DNA of 30,931 nt from positions 1 through 30,931 of IMG/VR virus record IMGVR_UViG_3300033996_000459. One strand, written 5' to 3'. The position numbers were made by a program, and so were the translations under genes. Source of the DNA: a virus. The first letter of the stretch is position 1; the number at the start of each line of letters is the position of its first letter. Below the pieces are notes generated by a model, which ran no database searches, was not told the origin of the DNA, and worked only from the letters and a program-made list of their open reading frames with translations. Of the stretch, positions 30,211 through 30,931 are shown piece by piece.

Positions 30211-30271
30211 CCGCTAACAAAGCGCAAGCGGCATTAAAACGACCGCCTGCACGACTGTTAGCAGAAATGCC
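30211..30271. repeat. attC-like imperfect palindrome C
   Basis: The outer boxes CGCTAACA (30212-30219) and TGTTAGC (30256-30262) pair perfectly over seven bases. An unpaired spacer follows, then an inner stem of about 9 bp (GCAAGCGG against CCGCCTGC, with an extra base), and a loop of about 11 bases. This compact hairpin is the simplest of the three sites and fits an integron attC fold. It lies 8 bp past the stop of the 127-aa gene, at the end of the array. Confidence 0.6.
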
Positions 30272-30586
30272 TACCAGACATCTTCGCTAAATAAATACGT
30301 TTTTTCAACTTTGATTTGCCCACTTTTAAAAGCTATCTCGGCAGCTTCGGCACGTTCGACAAATCTGTTATCGTTGGTTAAAAATCCTTGCTCATATTCA
30401 CCTGCCGAATTTTCACCGTGAACAACTGTACGCAACCCCATTGTTGCTTGCATTTGTGCAATTATGTTCCCGTGCCTCCATCCGCACAAGACAATACCCT
30501 TATCACAATTCTTTGGAAGCAATCGCATAGTGGGCAAATCTTTGTACCAAATGGCAGAACATAGCAAATAAGGCACTTCTGCTAAC
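30257..30586 (-). mobile_element. Cassette-like unit 2, carrying the 127-aa gene
   Basis: The 15 bases at 30257-30271 (GTTAGCAGAAATGCC) match in reverse complement those at 30572-30586 (GGCACTTCTGCTAAC) at 14 of 15 positions. These are the outer ends of neighbouring attC-like sites C and B. Complementarity between ends of one unit, rather than within one site, is the integron cassette rule. The first unit, bounded by GTTATGTGCAAGTGC (30707-30721) and GCACCAGCACATAAC (547-561) with 13/15 matches, carries the methyltransferase. No integrase is present. Confidence 0.55.
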
Positions 30587-30654
30587 AAGTGTTTTGCGTC
30601 AGGCGGGGCGACCTGCCCTGCATCAGCATTTGTGGTTAATTCATCTGCATTCAT
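30271..30654 (-). CDS. Conserved phage protein of unknown function (cassette cargo)
   Basis: A 127-aa protein. Residues ~30-127 form a conserved unit I know from unrelated phages: CSAIWYKDLPTMRLLPKNCDKGIVLCGWRHGNIIAQM, then GLRTVVHGENSAGEYEQGFLTNDNRFVERAEAAEIA and a C-terminal FSEDVW. Function unknown. Residues 1-26 (starting MNADELTTNADAGQ) are encoded by attC-like site B and are not part of the conserved unit; the next in-frame Met is deep inside it, so the start must lie in the site. The gene follows the methyltransferase by about 65 bp in the same direction. Confidence 0.82.
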   Translation of the reverse strand: MNADELTTNADAGQVAPPDAKHLLAEVPYLLCSAIWYKDLPTMRLLPKNCDKGIVLCGWRHGNIIAQMQATMGLRTVVHGENSAGEYEQGFLTNDNRFVERAEAAEIAFKSGQIKVEKTYLFSEDVW

Positions 30655-30721
30655 TCTATTGAAGTTTAGTGATTATAAATCCCGCCCGAACGCAAAGCAC
30701 TCGGACGTTATGTGCAAGTGC
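30572..30721. repeat. attC-like imperfect palindrome B
   Basis: The left arm on the plus strand: CTGCTAAC, six bases, TTTGCGTCA, GGCGGG (30579-30608). The right arm on the minus strand: GCACATAAC, ten bases, TTTGCGTTCG, GGCGGG (30715-30681). The 6/10-base spacer asymmetry and the single extra inner base are the same as in site A. The loop (30609-30680) holds the ATG of the 127-aa gene. A short conserved CACTAAA-CT-CA stretch occurs in the loops of both A and B on the minus strand. Confidence 0.6.
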
Positions 30722-30931
30722 TACCATAGTGCTGTTTGACGAGTTTGTTCTTCAAATCGTTTGCAAGCCTTTTGGTAATACTCTGCATCAATTTCGTAAG
30801 CTATTAATTTTCGTTTCATTTGGTGGCAAGCTATGGCGATACTTCCGCTTCCTAAATGGGTATCTAAAATCAAATCCCCTTCACTTGTGTAGTTATCTAA
30901 AACCCATCTGTATAATTTAACTGGTTTTAGA
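30721..30931 (-). CDS. DNA adenine methyltransferase, C-terminal part (continues from 1-611)
   Basis: The right end carries the final part of the gene whose start is at 611. Only 30721-30802 is new; 30803-30928 repeats bases 1-126. The new segment encodes YEIDAEYYQKACKRFEEQ, the usual helix after motif I of phage beta-type adenine methyltransferases, and ends TALW before the TAG. Together the parts give 693 bases in frame. The last three bases (30929-30931) differ from the left copy. Confidence 0.9.
   Translation of the reverse strand, partial: LKPVKLYRWVLDNYTSEGDLILDTHLGSGSIAIACHQMKRKLIAYEIDAEYYQKACKRFEEQTRQTALW
30803..30928. repeat. Right copy of the contig terminal direct repeat
   Basis: Identical to bases 1-126, and reads continuously into the methyltransferase. 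Supports closing the contig into a circle. Confidence 0.95.

Noticed and set aside
30211-30721. The cassette-like units as miniature transposons with 15-bp terminal inverted repeats
   Set aside because: The end repeats differ between the two units except for GTTA, no target-site duplication is seen, and larger palindromes surround the ends, which fits attC better than transposon ends. Not fully excluded.
1-30931. Integrase, lysogeny repressor, tRNA genes or CRISPR arrays
   Set aside because: None could be found on either strand by motif or structure. A temperate lifestyle cannot be excluded by absence alone.

Overview
The window is essentially one complete genome of a small tailed phage that infects a Bacteroidetes host. 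Its first 126 bases recur at 30803-30928, and one DNA methyltransferase gene becomes complete (230 codons plus stop, in frame) only when the right end is joined to the left. The contig therefore closes into a circle of about 30,802 bp. The host assignment rests on minus-strand boxes of the Bacteroidetes type (TTG, 17-19 bp, TAnnTTTG), the absence of obvious Shine-Dalgarno sequences, a Bacteroidetes-style lipoprotein, and protein families I know from Flavobacterium/Bacteroides-type phages. No integrase, excisionase, CI-like repressor, tRNA or CRISPR was seen.

Nearly everything is read on the minus strand. From right to left: a small membrane protein, a short Cys-containing protein, a sigma-like HTH protein and the terminase subunits (27.5-30.1 kb); tail genes ending in the tape measure and two completion-type proteins (20.5-27.5 kb); a four-gene island on the opposite strand with two tail-chaperone-like genes, an unknown gene and a lipoprotein (18.7-20.5 kb); the head module with protease/scaffold, capsid, tail tube and portal (13.9-18.6 kb); fibre/spike genes (11.2-13.9 kb); holin-like proteins, a metallophosphoesterase and a papain-like hydrolase (9.25-11.1 kb), closed by a terminator; a short lysis operon with a CHAP endolysin (8.2-9.1 kb), closed by a second terminator; an early operon of small unknown genes including two related HTH-like proteins (5.9-8.05 kb); a methyltransferase and a RusA resolvase; a primosome-like protein and a DnaB-like helicase; and RecT with a lambda-exonuclease-type nuclease (0.7-2.4 kb).

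Two features stand out. First, the junction between the RecT/exonuclease operon and the terminase operon holds two units that look like integron gene cassettes: the methyltransferase and a 127-aa protein, separated by three attC-like imperfect palindromes. The outer ends of each unit are complementary to each other over 13/15 and 14/15 bases, which follows the integron core/inverse-core rule. Both ORFs start inside the loop of the preceding attC-like site and cross the presumed G/TT crossover point exactly at a codon boundary, so the site appears to supply the start codon and a short leader peptide. Second, three operon promoters share an upstream direct repeat (ACCACTCATC, 10 bp, ACCGYTCATCACA) at nearly constant distance from a TAnnTTTG box and lack the usual -33 TTG. 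This suggests a phage regulon controlled by an activator, for which the two early HTH-like paralogues are natural candidates.
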